From: an uncultured Pseudomonadota bacterium
Lineage (GTDB): Bacteria > Pseudomonadota > Gammaproteobacteria > Burkholderiales > SG8-39
Assembly (NCBI GenBank): GCA_903834835.1
Contig: CAILKO010000072.1
Location: 1-64,000, forward strand
Reading direction: 5' to 3'
Length of the DNA stretch: 64,000 bases
Part shown: in pieces, positions 6,866-15,812 of the stretch
Numbering within the stretch: the first letter of the stretch is position 1
Layout of the letters: each line of letters starts with the position of its first letter
Notes under the pieces: generated by a model
What the model was told of the DNA's origin: nothing
Databases searched by the model: none
Seen by the model: the letters and a program-made list of their open reading frames with translations, nothing else
Position numbers and translations under genes: made by a program

Positions 6866-7999
6866 ATGGCCAAGCAGGGTTACAAGGTATTCGACAGCGA
6901 CATGCACATCATGGAGCCGGCCGATCTGTGGCAGCGCTTCATCGCCCCCGAGTACAAATCGATCGCGCCCAAGGGCGTCACCTCCGACAACGTGCGCGAT
7001 CTGCGCGTCGAGATGCCGGGCATGGCGGCGACGGCGCTCGGCGGGATCAAGCACCGGGGACGCAATTTCGAGCGCAACCAGAAGCTCTACGCGGACGATT
7101 CGCGCCGCGGCTGGGGCGCCGAGGTGCAGCTCGAGGCGATGGACAAGGAGGGCCTGGACATGGGCGTGATGTTCCCGAGCCGGGGCCTCATGGTGCTGAC
7201 CCAGCCCGACCTGGACAAGGGCTATGCGCGGGCGATCGCGCGTGCCTACAACGACTGGATGTACGAGTTCTGCCAGGTGTCGCCCGGGCGCATGCTCGGC
7301 GCCGGCATGATCTCGGTCTACGACATCGGCCATGCGGTGGAGGAAGCGCATCGCGTGGTCGAGGAGTACGGCTTCAAGGCGGTGTTCGCGCGCGCCAACA
7401 TGGTGAACGGCAAGCCCTGGCATGACCCCTACTACACGCCGCTCTGGCAGGCGCTCGAGAAGCTGAACGTGCCGCTCGGCCTGCACGAGGCCACGGGCTC
7501 GATGTCGCGCCAGACGGGCGATCATTTCAAGCCGAACTTCGGGCTGCAGCGCATCTACGGCCAGCCCGTGGAGCAGATGCTCGCCATGGGGAGCTTCATC
7601 GGCGGGGGCGTATTCGCACGCCATCCGAAGCTGCGCGTCGCCTTCCTGGAGGCAAACTGCAGCTGGGCGCCCTGGCTCGTCTGGCGCATGGACGAATCCT
7701 GGGAGCTTGAGGGCGATCTCTACATGCCGGATCTGGACCGCATGCCGAGCGAGTACTTCAAGCGCCAGGCGGTGATCTCGGTGGAGCCGGACGAATACCC
7801 GGTGCGCCACACGATCGCGGAATTCGGCAGCGATCAGCTCGTGTGCTCGACCGACTATCCGCATGGCGACTCGCGCTATCCGAACGCGATGGACGCGATG
7901 CTGAAGCTGCCGATCTCGGACGAGGACAAGCGCAAGATCCTGTGGGACAACTGCGCGAAGTTCTACGCGGTCGAAGCGCCGGTCACTGCGCCGGCCTGA
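6866..7999 (+). CDS. Amidohydrolase-family (ACMSD-like) metal-dependent hydrolase
   Basis: The 377-residue protein belongs to the amidohydrolase_2 group, TIM-barrel enzymes that hydrolyse or decarboxylate ring-derived acids. Visible landmarks are FDSDMHIMEPADLWQRF at the N terminus (HxH-equivalent, here DMHIME), GLHEATGSM in the middle, the segment KLRVAFLEANCSW, and the C-terminal STDYPHGDSRYP with the catalytic Asp. A GAGGAGAAATAA leader gives a strong start. A related enzyme lies at 15813-16958; both are of the kind found beside Bug receptors in Burkholderiales catabolic islands. The substrate is unknown. Confidence 0.85.
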   Translation: MAKQGYKVFDSDMHIMEPADLWQRFIAPEYKSIAPKGVTSDNVRDLRVEMPGMAATALGGIKHRGRNFERNQKLYADDSRRGWGAEVQLEAMDKEGLDMGVMFPSRGLMVLTQPDLDKGYARAIARAYNDWMYEFCQVSPGRMLGAGMISVYDIGHAVEEAHRVVEEYGFKAVFARANMVNGKPWHDPYYTPLWQALEKLNVPLGLHEATGSMSRQTGDHFKPNFGLQRIYGQPVEQMLAMGSFIGGGVFARHPKLRVAFLEANCSWAPWLVWRMDESWELEGDLYMPDLDRMPSEYFKRQAVISVEPDEYPVRHTIAEFGSDQLVCSTDYPHGDSRYPNAMDAMLKLPISDEDKRKILWDNCAKFYAVEAPVTAPA

Positions 8000-8042
8000 C
8001 GCTGACCGGAAGGACGGAGGAGGCGGGGCGGGGTTCCTGCGC

Positions 8043-8070
8043 ATGATAGTAACGAAAGCGTTACTATCAT
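8043..8070. repeat. Dispersed palindrome, copy 1
   Basis: Twelve-base perfect arms (ATGATAGTAACG and its complement) flank a four-base AAAG loop. The core TAGTAAC-N6-GTTACTA recurs at 17383, 25602 and 56986 with identical spacing. This copy lies between the convergent amidohydrolase and MFS genes, 15 bases after the latter's stop-side end, so it could act as a bidirectional terminator stem, but no T tract follows. Confidence 0.75.
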
Positions 8071-8083
8071 CTCCTGTCCTGCT

Positions 8084-9505
8084 TCAGACGCCGCCCTTGC
8101 CCGACCCCCGCGGCTGCACGCCGCGGAAGCCCGAAAGCTCTGCGCCGATGTCGCGCGGCATGCGTGCATGCCAGTACACCGGCGCGAGCGCGAAGGCGCC
8201 CATCACGAGGAACGCCGGCCAGAAGTCGTTTGCCTGCAGCGTCTCGTGGCCGTGCGCGGTGCTCGCGATCTCCAGCACATAGGCCGCGATCGCGATGCCG
8301 ATCGACTGCGACAGGCGCTGGGCCATCGCGGCGAAGCTGGTCGCGCGGCTCATCTCCTCGGGCTTCAGCTCGCCGAAGCTCAACGCGTGCAGCGAGGTGA
8401 ACTGCAGCGAGCGCGCACAGCCCGAAATGAACAGGATACCGCCCATCAGCCAGTAGGGCGTGGACGCATCGAACGTGGCGCACAGCGCCACCATGGTGCT
8501 GAACAGCACGCAGTTCACTGTCATCGCGCGCTGGAAGCCCCAGTGCTTCAGCGCCGCGATGGTGATCGGTTTCATCATCAGCACGCCCACCGTCGACACC
8601 GCCACGACGAGGCCCGCATGGAAGGGCGACATGCCGAAGCCGATCTGCAGCATGAGCGGCAGCAGGAAAGGCAGCGACCCGGCGGACATGCGGAACATGT
8701 TGCCCACGCCCACGCCGTTGAAGAAGCTCGCGCGCGCAAGCAGGCGCAGGTCGAGGAGCGCCGGGCGTTCGCGCCGGAGCGCGTGGCGCACGTAGAGCGC
8801 GAGCACCGCGGCGCCCAGGCCCATGCAGGCGAAGGACGCGCCCTTCGGCATCAGGTGGCCGCCGAGCGTGGAGAGGCCCAGCATCAGCACGGATAACCCG
8901 ATGCCCGAGAGCAGGAAGCCCGCGAAATCGAGCGGCGGATTGTTCTCCTCGCGCACGTTCGGGATGTACTTCAGCACCAGCCAAAGGCCCAGGATGCCGG
9001 TCGGCACGTTGATGTAGAAGATCCAGCGCCAGTGCGCGTACTGGGTGATCAGACCGCCGATCGGCGGGCCGAGGAGCGGCCCCATCAGCGCGGGGATGGT
9101 GAGCAGGTTGAGCGCGGCGACAAGTTCGCCCTTCGCCACCGAGCGGATCAGCACCAGGCGCCCCACGGGCACCATCATCGCCCCGCCCATGCCCTGCAGA
9201 AAGCGCGCACCGACGAAGCCCTCGAGGCTGCTCGAGGCGCCCGAGAGCATGGCACCGGTCACGAATACGCAGATCGCCCAGGCAAACACGGTGCGCGAGC
9301 CGTAGCGGTCGGCCACCCAGCCGCTCACCGGGATGAACACCGCGAGGCTCACGAGGTAGGAGGTGAGCGCGAGCTTCAGCGCGAGCGGGTTCTCGCCCAG
9401 GTCGGCAGCGATCTGCGGCAGCGAGGTCGCGAGGATCGTCGAGTCCATGTTCTCCATGAAGAGGGAACAGGCGACGATGAGGGGGATGAGGGTGGTGCGT
9501 TTCAT
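8084..9505 (-). CDS. MFS multidrug exporter, DHA2 (EmrB/QacA) type
   Basis: This 473-residue membrane protein starts MKRTTLIPLIVACSLFMENMDSTILATSLP, matching the EmrB/QacA first helix with its conserved Asp. The motif A region is SGWVADRYGSRTVF, and motif C appears as LLTIPALMGPLLGPPIGG. About fourteen hydrophobic segments are expected for this family. It is a proton-driven drug or metabolite exporter in the inner membrane. The ATG at 9505 fits the family; sequence upstream in frame is promoter-like. It is divergent from a second MFS gene starting near 9657. Confidence 0.88.
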   Translation of the reverse strand: MKRTTLIPLIVACSLFMENMDSTILATSLPQIAADLGENPLALKLALTSYLVSLAVFIPVSGWVADRYGSRTVFAWAICVFVTGAMLSGASSSLEGFVGARFLQGMGGAMMVPVGRLVLIRSVAKGELVAALNLLTIPALMGPLLGPPIGGLITQYAHWRWIFYINVPTGILGLWLVLKYIPNVREENNPPLDFAGFLLSGIGLSVLMLGLSTLGGHLMPKGASFACMGLGAAVLALYVRHALRRERPALLDLRLLARASFFNGVGVGNMFRMSAGSLPFLLPLMLQIGFGMSPFHAGLVVAVSTVGVLMMKPITIAALKHWGFQRAMTVNCVLFSTMVALCATFDASTPYWLMGGILFISGCARSLQFTSLHALSFGELKPEEMSRATSFAAMAQRLSQSIGIAIAAYVLEIASTAHGHETLQANDFWPAFLVMGAFALAPVYWHARMPRDIGAELSGFRGVQPRGSGKGGV

Positions 9506-9656
9506 GTTCGATCGAGCGTGCGCGGCGGCCCGGGAAATCGCCCGGTCTGCGAAACCGTCCCGCGTCGCCGCGGACGGCGCGCTACTATAGGGCTTCGGCG
9601 CCGCCTCGGGCGCCCGGTCCGCGAAACAAGCCCCTACTTTTCCCCGATCCGCCGCC

Positions 9657-10820
9657 TTGTCGATCCTGTTCGTACTCTGTCTGGGCGTTTTCTGCAGCAC
9701 CACCGGCTGGCGCGTGGTGGAGCCGATGCTGTTTCCGATCGCGGGCGAACTGGGCGTGAGCGTGAACGAGGCGGTGCTGCTTGCCACCGCCTACAGCATT
9801 CCCTTCGGCCTCATGTCGCTCGTGTTCGGCCCGATGGCGGATTCGCTCGGCAAGGTGCGCGTGATTCTCTGGTCGCTCGTGTTCATCGCCTTGAGCCAGG
9901 TGCTGATGGCGCTCTCCACGAGCCTCCCAATGATGCTTGCCGCGCGCGTGCTGGGCGGCATCTTCGCCGGCGGCGTGAATCCCGTGGTGGTGGCGCTGAT
10001 GGCGGAACTCATCCCCTACGAGCAGCGTCAGGTGGCGCTCGGGCGGTTTACCTTTGCGCATATCAGCGGGCAGATGGCGGGCGCGGCCGTCGCGGGCCTG
10101 CTCGTGGACCACATCGGCTGGCGCGCGATGCTGTTCGGGGTGGGCGTGTTCGTCGCGGGCGTGCTCGCGATCTCGGTGCGCGCGCTGCGCGGCCATCGCG
10201 ACACGCGCAGGACGCAGTCGATCGCAAGCCTCGTCGCGGACTACCGGTCGATCTTCGATCGCTCGCTCTCCTGGGTGGTGCTCGGCGTGCTGGTGTTCGA
10301 AGGCATACTCGTGCTCGGCATCATCGCTTTCGTGCCGCCGATGCTGGTTGCGCACGAGGCCGTGGGCTCGGCGCCGGCCGGCATCGTGATCGCCTGCTTC
10401 GCGCTCGGCGGCCTCGCCTTCGCGTTCTCGGTGAAGCAGTTCCTCGCCTGGCTCGGTCCCTGGAACATGCTGCGCGTGGGCGGCACGATCACCGGGCTTG
10501 CGCTGCTCGGCACCGCGCTGCCGCTGCACTGGACGGCGGTCGCGGGGCTGTTCTTTCTCGCGGGCTTCGGTTTCTACCTGCTGCACAGCCCGATCCAACT
10601 CTGCACCACCGAGCTTGCGCCGCGGGCGCGCGGCGCTGGCCTGTCGATGGCTTCGCTCGCCTATACGGGCGGCCAGGGGCTGGGTCCGCTGATCGGCGCC
10701 GCGGTGGCGGGCGCGACCGGCTATGGCACGCTGTTCGCGCTCTCGGGCCTGCTCACCGTGGTGTTCGGCTTCGTCGCCGCCGCGCTGATCGCCGCGCGCT
10801 CCGCGCCCAAACCGGTCTGA
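9657..10820 (+). CDS. MFS transporter (12-helix, arabinose-efflux-like)
   Basis: The 387-residue product is a major facilitator protein with a typical first helix (LFVLCLGVFCSTTGWRVVEPML), motif A FGPMADSLGKVRVI after helix 2, and a pseudo-repeat in the second half. It resembles YdhP/AraJ-like exporters of unknown substrate. The start is uncertain: the TTG at 9657 opens the first helix and no better ATG precedes it. A TACTAT box at 9583-9588 could be its -10. It is transcribed away from the EmrB-like gene. Confidence 0.8.
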   Translation: MSILFVLCLGVFCSTTGWRVVEPMLFPIAGELGVSVNEAVLLATAYSIPFGLMSLVFGPMADSLGKVRVILWSLVFIALSQVLMALSTSLPMMLAARVLGGIFAGGVNPVVVALMAELIPYEQRQVALGRFTFAHISGQMAGAAVAGLLVDHIGWRAMLFGVGVFVAGVLAISVRALRGHRDTRRTQSIASLVADYRSIFDRSLSWVVLGVLVFEGILVLGIIAFVPPMLVAHEAVGSAPAGIVIACFALGGLAFAFSVKQFLAWLGPWNMLRVGGTITGLALLGTALPLHWTAVAGLFFLAGFGFYLLHSPIQLCTTELAPRARGAGLSMASLAYTGGQGLGPLIGAAVAGATGYGTLFALSGLLTVVFGFVAAALIAARSAPKPV

Positions 10821-10881
10821 GGCCGGCGAGCGCGCTGCTATAGTTCGCGCTGTACGCACGGCAGGAAAAGGAAGGGACTCC

Positions 10882-11298
10882 ATGGCATCGAGATCCGCGA
10901 ACGCTTCGTCGGCGGAAGACCTGGGCAAGCTGCTGCTCAGGCTCGCGCTCGGCGTGCTCATCCTGCTGCACGGTGCGGACAAGGTGCTGCACGGCGCGGG
11001 CTTCGTGCTCGACATGGTCGCGAAGCACGGTCTGCCGCGCGAGTTCGGATACCTCGTCTATGCGGGCGAAGTGCTCGCGCCGGCGATGCTGATCCTGGGG
11101 CTGTGGACGCGCCCTGCAGCCTTCGTGCTCGCGGTGAACATGGCGGTGGCGGTGTGGCTCGTGCACATGGGCGAGCTCTTCACGCGCGCCCAGAGCGGCG
11201 GCTGGGCGCTGGAGCTGCAAGGCCTGTATTTCGCCGCGGCCCTGGCGCTCGTGTTCACGGGCGGCGGGCGCTACAGCGTCACGCGGCGCTGGAGCTAG
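10882..11298 (+). CDS. DoxX-family membrane protein
   Basis: This 138-residue protein has four hydrophobic segments in the DoxX arrangement, including LLLRLALGVLILLHGADKVLHG, the YLVYAGEVLAPAMLILGLWTRPAA loop and a terminal LYFAAALALVFTGGGRYS. DoxX proteins are quinone-interacting or redox-related inner-membrane proteins of poorly known role. A GGAAAAGGAAGG leader precedes the ATG at 10882, and a TATAGT box lies at 10839-10844. No partner gene is obvious. Confidence 0.85.
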   Translation: MASRSANASSAEDLGKLLLRLALGVLILLHGADKVLHGAGFVLDMVAKHGLPREFGYLVYAGEVLAPAMLILGLWTRPAAFVLAVNMAVAVWLVHMGELFTRAQSGGWALELQGLYFAAALALVFTGGGRYSVTRRWS

Positions 11299-11310
11299 AC
11301 CCGGAGCCGG

Positions 11311-12204
11311 TCAGCGTTCCGCACCGAGCGGGGCATGCCAGTCGAGGATGCGGCGCAGATTGCCGCCGAGCAGCTTCGCCTTGTCCGAGGCGGACAGGCG
11401 CTCCGTGTGCTTCACATAGCCGAGCGCATCGGCATAGCTCATGAGTTCGGCCACGCGCGTGATGTCGCTGCCCCAGATCAGGCGCTCGATGCCGAAGGCG
11501 TCGATAAGCCGCGCGTAGTGCGGCCACAGGTCGTTCCAGGGCCAGGGCTCGCGCGACAGGCCGGGCATGCCCGTGACTTTCACCGACACATTGGGAAACT
11601 GCGCCAGCGCCAGCAGATCGGGCAGCTGCTGGAAGGGTTCCGCGTCGGGCACCATGCGCGGGGGCTGCTTCAGGCCCAGGTGGTCGATGATGAGGTTCAG
11701 GTCCGGATGGGCGCGCGCGATCTTCGCTGCCTCGGCCGGCCGGCCCGAGACGAAGATCATGAGCGGCACGCCGTGGCGCTCGGCGGCGGCGAAATAGGGC
11801 GTGAACAGGCCCGCTTCGAAATCGCGCCACTCCTCTGGCGAACGCACCAGCACGCGGGTGCCGAGTGCGCCGGGGTGGGCGAGCGTGGCCGCGAGCAGCG
11901 CGTCGATCTCCGGATCGTGGTGGTCGTGGTGCGCTACGTAGCCGAAGCGTTTCGGGTAACGCAGCACCGCTTCCTGGGCGTAGCCGCTGTCGTAGCGGTG
12001 ATGGCCAGCGGCGAGCGTGGCGCGGTAATTGGGCGGCAGCGCGAGCACGGCGGCATCCACGCCGAGCGCGTCCATCGAGGCGATCGCGCGCTCGATGGTC
12101 CAGGTGGTGCCCCAGTCGAAGACGAAGTTCTCGTCCCAGGGCCGGCTGTAGTGGCGCCGGCTGCGGTCTTCCCAGATGTGGAGCTGGGCGTCGAGGATTT
12201 CCAT
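11311..12204 (-). CDS. Amidohydrolase-family TIM-barrel hydrolase
   Basis: The 297-residue protein starts MEILDAQLHIWEDRSRRHYS, where DAQLHIW is the metal-binding N-terminal motif of the amidohydrolase_2 group. Other landmarks are LIIDHLGLKQPP in the middle, NVSVKVTGM, and RLIWGSDITRV with the catalytic Asp, followed by the LLGGNLRRIL helix. It resembles lactonase-like or gallate/vanillate-pathway hydrolases. It is convergent with doxX and lies upstream of nothing obviously related, so its substrate cannot be inferred. Confidence 0.82.
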   Translation of the reverse strand: MEILDAQLHIWEDRSRRHYSRPWDENFVFDWGTTWTIERAIASMDALGVDAAVLALPPNYRATLAAGHHRYDSGYAQEAVLRYPKRFGYVAHHDHHDPEIDALLAATLAHPGALGTRVLVRSPEEWRDFEAGLFTPYFAAAERHGVPLMIFVSGRPAEAAKIARAHPDLNLIIDHLGLKQPPRMVPDAEPFQQLPDLLALAQFPNVSVKVTGMPGLSREPWPWNDLWPHYARLIDAFGIERLIWGSDITRVAELMSYADALGYVKHTERLSASDKAKLLGGNLRRILDWHAPLGAER

Positions 12205-12267
12205 GCGATGCCTTCCTTGCGGGCGCTGCGACGGGTATCGCGGCGCCGCGTCATGCCCTGGCGCGGG

Positions 12268-12714
12268 CTAGTTCGTTTTCAGCAGCCGGTTTACCCAGTC
12301 GAGCACCCCCGCGAGGCGCGGCGGCAGCACATCGTCGGCATCCTCGAGGCTGACCCACTGGTAGTCGTCCGGACCCGGTCGGCCGTCACCGAGCGATTCC
12401 GGCAGCTCGACCCGCTCTTCGCGTGTTTCGGCGATGTAGTAGCGGGTCACTTCTCCGAGCGACCAGGCAAGCGTCTCCTGGGAGGCGTCGTCGAAGGGGA
12501 ACTCGATGGTGGCGATGCCGGTCTGCTCCAGCACCTCGCGACGCGCGACGGCCATCTCGTCCTCGCCGGGGTCGATGAGACCACGCGGAAAATCCCACAG
12601 CTCGCTCGAGGCGATCACGAGAAGCTGCGGTCCGCGCAGGCTGCGGCGGAACACCACGGCGCCGGCGGCGCGCCGCGCGGCTGCAGGGTGGTCAGGAAGT
12701 GTGTAGACGCTCAT
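12268..12714 (-). CDS. Nudix hydrolase
   Basis: The 148-residue protein carries a Nudix box read as G-LIDPG-E-DEMAVAR-RE-V-L-E-Q-T-G-I. It matches the consensus GX5EX7REUXEEXGU except that the second Glu of the EE pair is Gln. The segment AAGAVVFRRSLRGPQLLVIAS before it and the C-terminal WVSLEDADDVLPP complete the fold. Such enzymes cleave nucleoside diphosphate-linked compounds, often Ap4A-type. The ATG at 12714 gives MSVYTLPDHP. It lies downstream of the rpmG terminator and is transcribed the same way. Confidence 0.85.
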   Translation of the reverse strand: MSVYTLPDHPAAARRAAGAVVFRRSLRGPQLLVIASSELWDFPRGLIDPGEDEMAVARREVLEQTGIATIEFPFDDASQETLAWSLGEVTRYYIAETREERVELPESLGDGRPGPDDYQWVSLEDADDVLPPRLAGVLDWVNRLLKTN

Positions 12715-12735
12715 GAGAGAACATGGCCGCAAAAC

Positions 12736-12760
12736 AAAAAGCCCGCCGGAGCGGGCTTTT
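12736..12760 (-). terminator. Rho-independent terminator of rpmB-rpmG
   Basis: A seven-base GC-rich stem (AGCCCGC with GCGGGCT) and CGGA loop is flanked by A-rich sequence on the left and TTTT on the right. On the minus strand the stem is followed by a T-rich tail, right after the rpmG stop. Confidence 0.85.
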
Positions 12761-12779
12761 CATCGTGCGGCACGAGAGG

Positions 12780-12935
12780 CTACTTGATCTTGCCTTCCTT
12801 GTAGATCACGTGCTTGCGCGCCTTGGGATCGTATTTCTTGATCTCGATCTTGTCGGGCGTGGTGCGCTTGTTCTTGGTCGTGGTGTAGAAATGACCGGTT
12901 CCGGCCGTGGATTCGAGCTTGATCTTTTCACGCAT
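12780..12935 (-). CDS. rpmG: 50S ribosomal protein L33
   Basis: This 51-residue protein reads [20 protein letters not shown] followed by [31 protein letters not shown] in meaning of the L33 family (GTGHFYTT and NKR motifs). It lacks the zinc-binding Cys pairs of the C+ form. L33 is a small component of the large ribosomal subunit near the E site. It follows rpmB with 46 bases between them, the conserved rpmB-rpmG order, and is followed by a strong terminator. Confidence 0.96.
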   Translation of the reverse strand: MREKIKLESTAGTGHFYTTTKNKRTTPDKIEIKKYDPKARKHVIYKEGKIK

Positions 12936-12981
12936 CGCAGGACTCCCTCGCGTTCAGGATGTTGGCGGCTGGGGTGACGGC

Positions 12982-13257
12982 TTACTTGGGGGCGCGGTTG
13001 CCGGCGTTGTTGCGCGCGGCGCCGTCCTTCTTGGCCTTGGCGGCCATCTCGGCGAGCACGGCTTCGATGCCGAGCTTGTCGATGCGGCGCAGGCCGGAGG
13101 TTGATACGCGCAGGCGGACCCAGCGATTCTCGCTCTCGACCCAGAAACGGCGGTAGTGCAGGTTCGGCAGGAATACACGCTTGGTCTTGTTGTTCGCGTG
13201 CGAGACCAGGTTGCCGCCCATGGGCTTCTTGCCGGTGACTTGGCAGACTCGAGGCAT
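12982..13257 (-). CDS. rpmB: 50S ribosomal protein L28
   Basis: The 91-residue product begins [20 protein letters not shown] and contains the L28 hallmarks [21 protein letters not shown] and [15 protein letters not shown]28 is part of the large ribosomal subunit. The C-terminal tail, [16 protein letters not shown], is somewhat longer and more basic than in E. coli L28. It forms an operon with rpmG. Confidence 0.97.
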   Translation of the reverse strand: MPRVCQVTGKKPMGGNLVSHANNKTKRVFLPNLHYRRFWVESENRWVRLRVSTSGLRRIDKLGIEAVLAEMAAKAKKDGAARNNAGNRAPK

Positions 13258-13515
13258 ATCGGGCTCCGGGAAAAAGGCGGGATTATACGGGTTTCAGGGC
13301 GGCTTGGGCAATCACCATCCCGGGAGGCGGGTACCCGGGGCGGACCTGCTGCGGGGGGGGGCGATCCGGCTTTCGCAGCGGGGCGGATTCTGCCCGATAT
13401 CGTCCGGTCGTGCCCGGACGTGAAAGAACTGTGGCGCAGCCGCTGCCGCGCCTGATATGTTCCGCCCGGACCCGCAGCACGCCGAATATCGAAGAGGAAG
13501 GGGAGAGAAAGCGCG

Positions 13516-13563
13516 ATGGACGCAGACGTAAAGAAGACCGCACTCAGGATGATTTCATTCTGA
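13516..13563 (+). pseudogene. 15-codon leader ORF, possible 5' remnant of a flavin reductase gene
   Basis: Behind a strong GAAGAGGAAGGGGAGAG leader an ATG opens a frame reading MDADVKKTALRMISF and then stops. The MD-x-x-VKK-ALRMI opening resembles the first residues of small flavin reductase family proteins, which often partner monooxygenases. It could be what remains after deletion of the rest of that gene, or a short leader peptide. It ends 17 bases before the monooxygenase start. The rest of the 13258-13580 gap holds only a ten-G run near 13353 and no other feature I can support. Confidence 0.35.
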
Positions 13564-13580
13564 TGCGAGGCGTCTGACCC

Positions 13581-14762
13581 ATGCAGGATGTGCAGGTACT
13601 CATCGTCGGAGCCGGCATCGGCGGATTGACCGCCGCGCTTGCGCTGCAGCAGGCCGGCTGCCGGGTCACGGTGTTCGAGCAGGCGGGGGAGTTGCGCGAG
13701 CTGGGGGCGGGCATCCTCGTCACGCCGAACGCGATGCATGCGCTGCACCATCTCGGCGTGGGCCGGGCGCTGGTTGAATGCTCGAGCAGCCAGAACCGCA
13801 ATGCGACGCGGCACTACGCCAGCGCCGAGATCACCAAGGTCCGGCCGCCGAGTTCGGTCTATCTCGAGAAATACGGCGCGGAATTCCTGCAGGTGCATCG
13901 CAATGATCTGCACGCGCTGCTGTGTCGCGAAGTGCTCGCGAACGACCCGCAGGCGATCCGGGTATCGCACCGATTCGAGAACCTTGAGCAGGACGCGGAC
14001 GGCGTGACCGCGCATTTCGCGGGCGGCCAGCACGCGCGCGGTGACGTGCTGATCGGGGCGGACGGATGCAGTTCCACCGTGCGTACCCGGGTGCAGGCGC
14101 CGGAGGCGGTGAACTACACCGGCCAGGTGGCGTTCCGCGCGCTGGTGCCGATCGAGAACGTCGACCCCGCGCTGATCGATCCGCCGATGAGCCTCTATCT
14201 GGGCACCGGCAAGCTCTTTCTGCACTACGACCTGCGGCGCGGCCGCGTGCTGAATATCATCGGCATCGCGCGCCAGCCGGCCTGGCAGGAAGAGGGCTGG
14301 GCGATTCCGGCCGATCCGCAGGAGTTCCTCGCGCTGTACGAGGAGTTCCACCCGCATGTGCACGGCATCATCCGGTCCATCGGACCGGGCGAGCTCTACA
14401 AGTGGGGGCTGCGCGACAGAGAACCGATGCCGCAATGGACCTTCGGGCGCGTATCGATGCTGGGTGACGCGGCGCATCCGATCACGCCCTTCCTCGGCCA
14501 GGGGGCCTGCATGGCGGTGGAGGACGGCATGGTGCTCGCGCGCTGTGTCGCGGCGGCGTCGGACGTTGCGCAGGCGCTGGCGAGCTACGAGCACGCGCGC
14601 AAGTCGCGCGCGAACGGCGTGCAGCTGCACTCGCGTGCCCAGGCCGAGGCCTACCAGGGCGCGACCCGCGACAAGGTCAACCTCGGGCGCGATGCCGAGG
14701 CGCTCGGACTGTTCACCTACAACCCGGCCACCGTGCCGATCGAACTGGGCGCGCCGGCCTGA
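13581..14762 (+). CDS. FAD-dependent aromatic-ring monooxygenase (salicylate hydroxylase-like)
   Basis: The 393-residue protein is a class A flavoprotein monooxygenase. It has the Rossmann dinucleotide motif VLIVGAGIGGLTAALAL at residues 6-22, the DG fingerprint VLIGADGCSSTVR, and the second FAD motif SMLGDAAHPITPFLGQGACMAVED. These proteins hydroxylate aromatic acids using NAD(P)H, bound FAD and oxygen, with salicylate or 6-hydroxynicotinate as typical substrates. It appears to be cotranscribed with the Bug receptor (42-base gap) and the amidohydrolase, suggesting uptake, hydroxylation and later hydrolysis of an aromatic acid. Confidence 0.88.
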   Translation: MQDVQVLIVGAGIGGLTAALALQQAGCRVTVFEQAGELRELGAGILVTPNAMHALHHLGVGRALVECSSSQNRNATRHYASAEITKVRPPSSVYLEKYGAEFLQVHRNDLHALLCREVLANDPQAIRVSHRFENLEQDADGVTAHFAGGQHARGDVLIGADGCSSTVRTRVQAPEAVNYTGQVAFRALVPIENVDPALIDPPMSLYLGTGKLFLHYDLRRGRVLNIIGIARQPAWQEEGWAIPADPQEFLALYEEFHPHVHGIIRSIGPGELYKWGLRDREPMPQWTFGRVSMLGDAAHPITPFLGQGACMAVEDGMVLARCVAAASDVAQALASYEHARKSRANGVQLHSRAQAEAYQGATRDKVNLGRDAEALGLFTYNPATVPIELGAPA

Positions 14763-14803
14763 TCCGGCGGGCGCGTTGCTCACGCAAGCAAGGAGGAATC
14801 AAC

Positions 14804-15781
14804 ATGGCGATCATGAATGGAATGCAGGCAGGGCTGCTGCTGGCGGGTCTCGCGCTTACGCTGCCTGCCGGCGCGCAGAATTTCCCCGTCAAGCCGATCA
14901 GCATCCTGCATGCCTCGACCAGCGGTTCGGGCCCGGACACCTTTCTGCGCATGGCGAATGCGCGCATGGGCGAGACGCTTGGTCAGCCGGTGAACGTCGA
15001 GGCGCGACCGGGCGGGGGCGGGACGGTCTCGGCGGTGGCGGTAAAGCAGGCGGCGCCGGACGGTTACACGCTGCTCTTCAATCACTCCGGCAACATGGTG
15101 ATGGACCCGGTGCTCGGCGCGATGCCCTTCGATCCGGTGAAGGATTTCCGCGCGATCGCACTCGGTTACTACACGCTCGCGATTCTGTTCGTGCCGGGCA
15201 GTTCGCCTGCGAAAACCGTTGCCGAATTCGTGGCGCTTGCGCGGTCGAATCCCCAGGGACTGTTCTTCGGGACGGCCTCCACCTCGAGCGATCTCATCGT
15301 GGCGATGATTGCCCACGCGACCGGAACGAAGCTGCTCAGCGTGCCCTACAAGGGGCAGCCTCAGATCCTTACCGATCTCGCCTCCGCACGCCTCGATTTC
15401 GCGATCAGCACGCTGCAGCCGACCAGTCGCGCGCTGATCGATGCCGGCAAGCTGCGCGTGCTTGCCGTCGCATGGCCGAAGCGCCTGGAGAGTTTTCCCA
15501 ACTATCCCACCATGATCGAGCAGGGCGTGCCGGTGCCGCGCTCGCTCACCTGGTTCGGCCTGTTCGCGCCGGCGGGAACCCCGGATGGCGTGGTGCGTAC
15601 GCTCCACCGGGAATTCAATGCCGCGTTCAGCAGGCCGGAAGTGCGCGACATGCTCGCGAAGGACGGCAGTGCGGCGCTGACGCTCACCGACACCCCCGAG
15701 GAGTTCGGGCGCATCGTTCGCAACGATCTTGCGGCGATCGACAAGCTCATCAAGGACACCGGCTTCAAGCTGAAGCCCTGA
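14804..15781 (+). CDS. Bug-family tripartite tricarboxylate transporter receptor
   Basis: This 325-residue protein has a Sec signal peptide (MAIMNGMQAGLLLAGLALTL, cleavage near PAGAQ-N) and the Bug fold: FPVKPISILHASTSGSGPDT for the first lobe, AVKQAAPDGYTLLF, the VPYKGQPQILTDLASARLDF hinge, and FGLFAPAGTPDGVV. Bug receptors bind carboxylates or aromatic acids in the periplasm. Genes for the TctA and TctB membrane parts are not nearby. Clustered with a monooxygenase and an amidohydrolase, it probably captures their substrate. Confidence 0.92.
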   Translation: MAIMNGMQAGLLLAGLALTLPAGAQNFPVKPISILHASTSGSGPDTFLRMANARMGETLGQPVNVEARPGGGGTVSAVAVKQAAPDGYTLLFNHSGNMVMDPVLGAMPFDPVKDFRAIALGYYTLAILFVPGSSPAKTVAEFVALARSNPQGLFFGTASTSSDLIVAMIAHATGTKLLSVPYKGQPQILTDLASARLDFAISTLQPTSRALIDAGKLRVLAVAWPKRLESFPNYPTMIEQGVPVPRSLTWFGLFAPAGTPDGVVRTLHREFNAAFSRPEVRDMLAKDGSAALTLTDTPEEFGRIVRNDLAAIDKLIKDTGFKLKP

Positions 15782-15812
15782 GGCCGGTTCGCCGGAAGAG
15801 GAGAGACAGACC

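Noticed and set aside
9032-10843. A 603-codon plus-strand frame overlapping both MFS genes
   Set aside because: The two MFS proteins explain the coding signal; the long frame has no hydrophobic pattern or domain.
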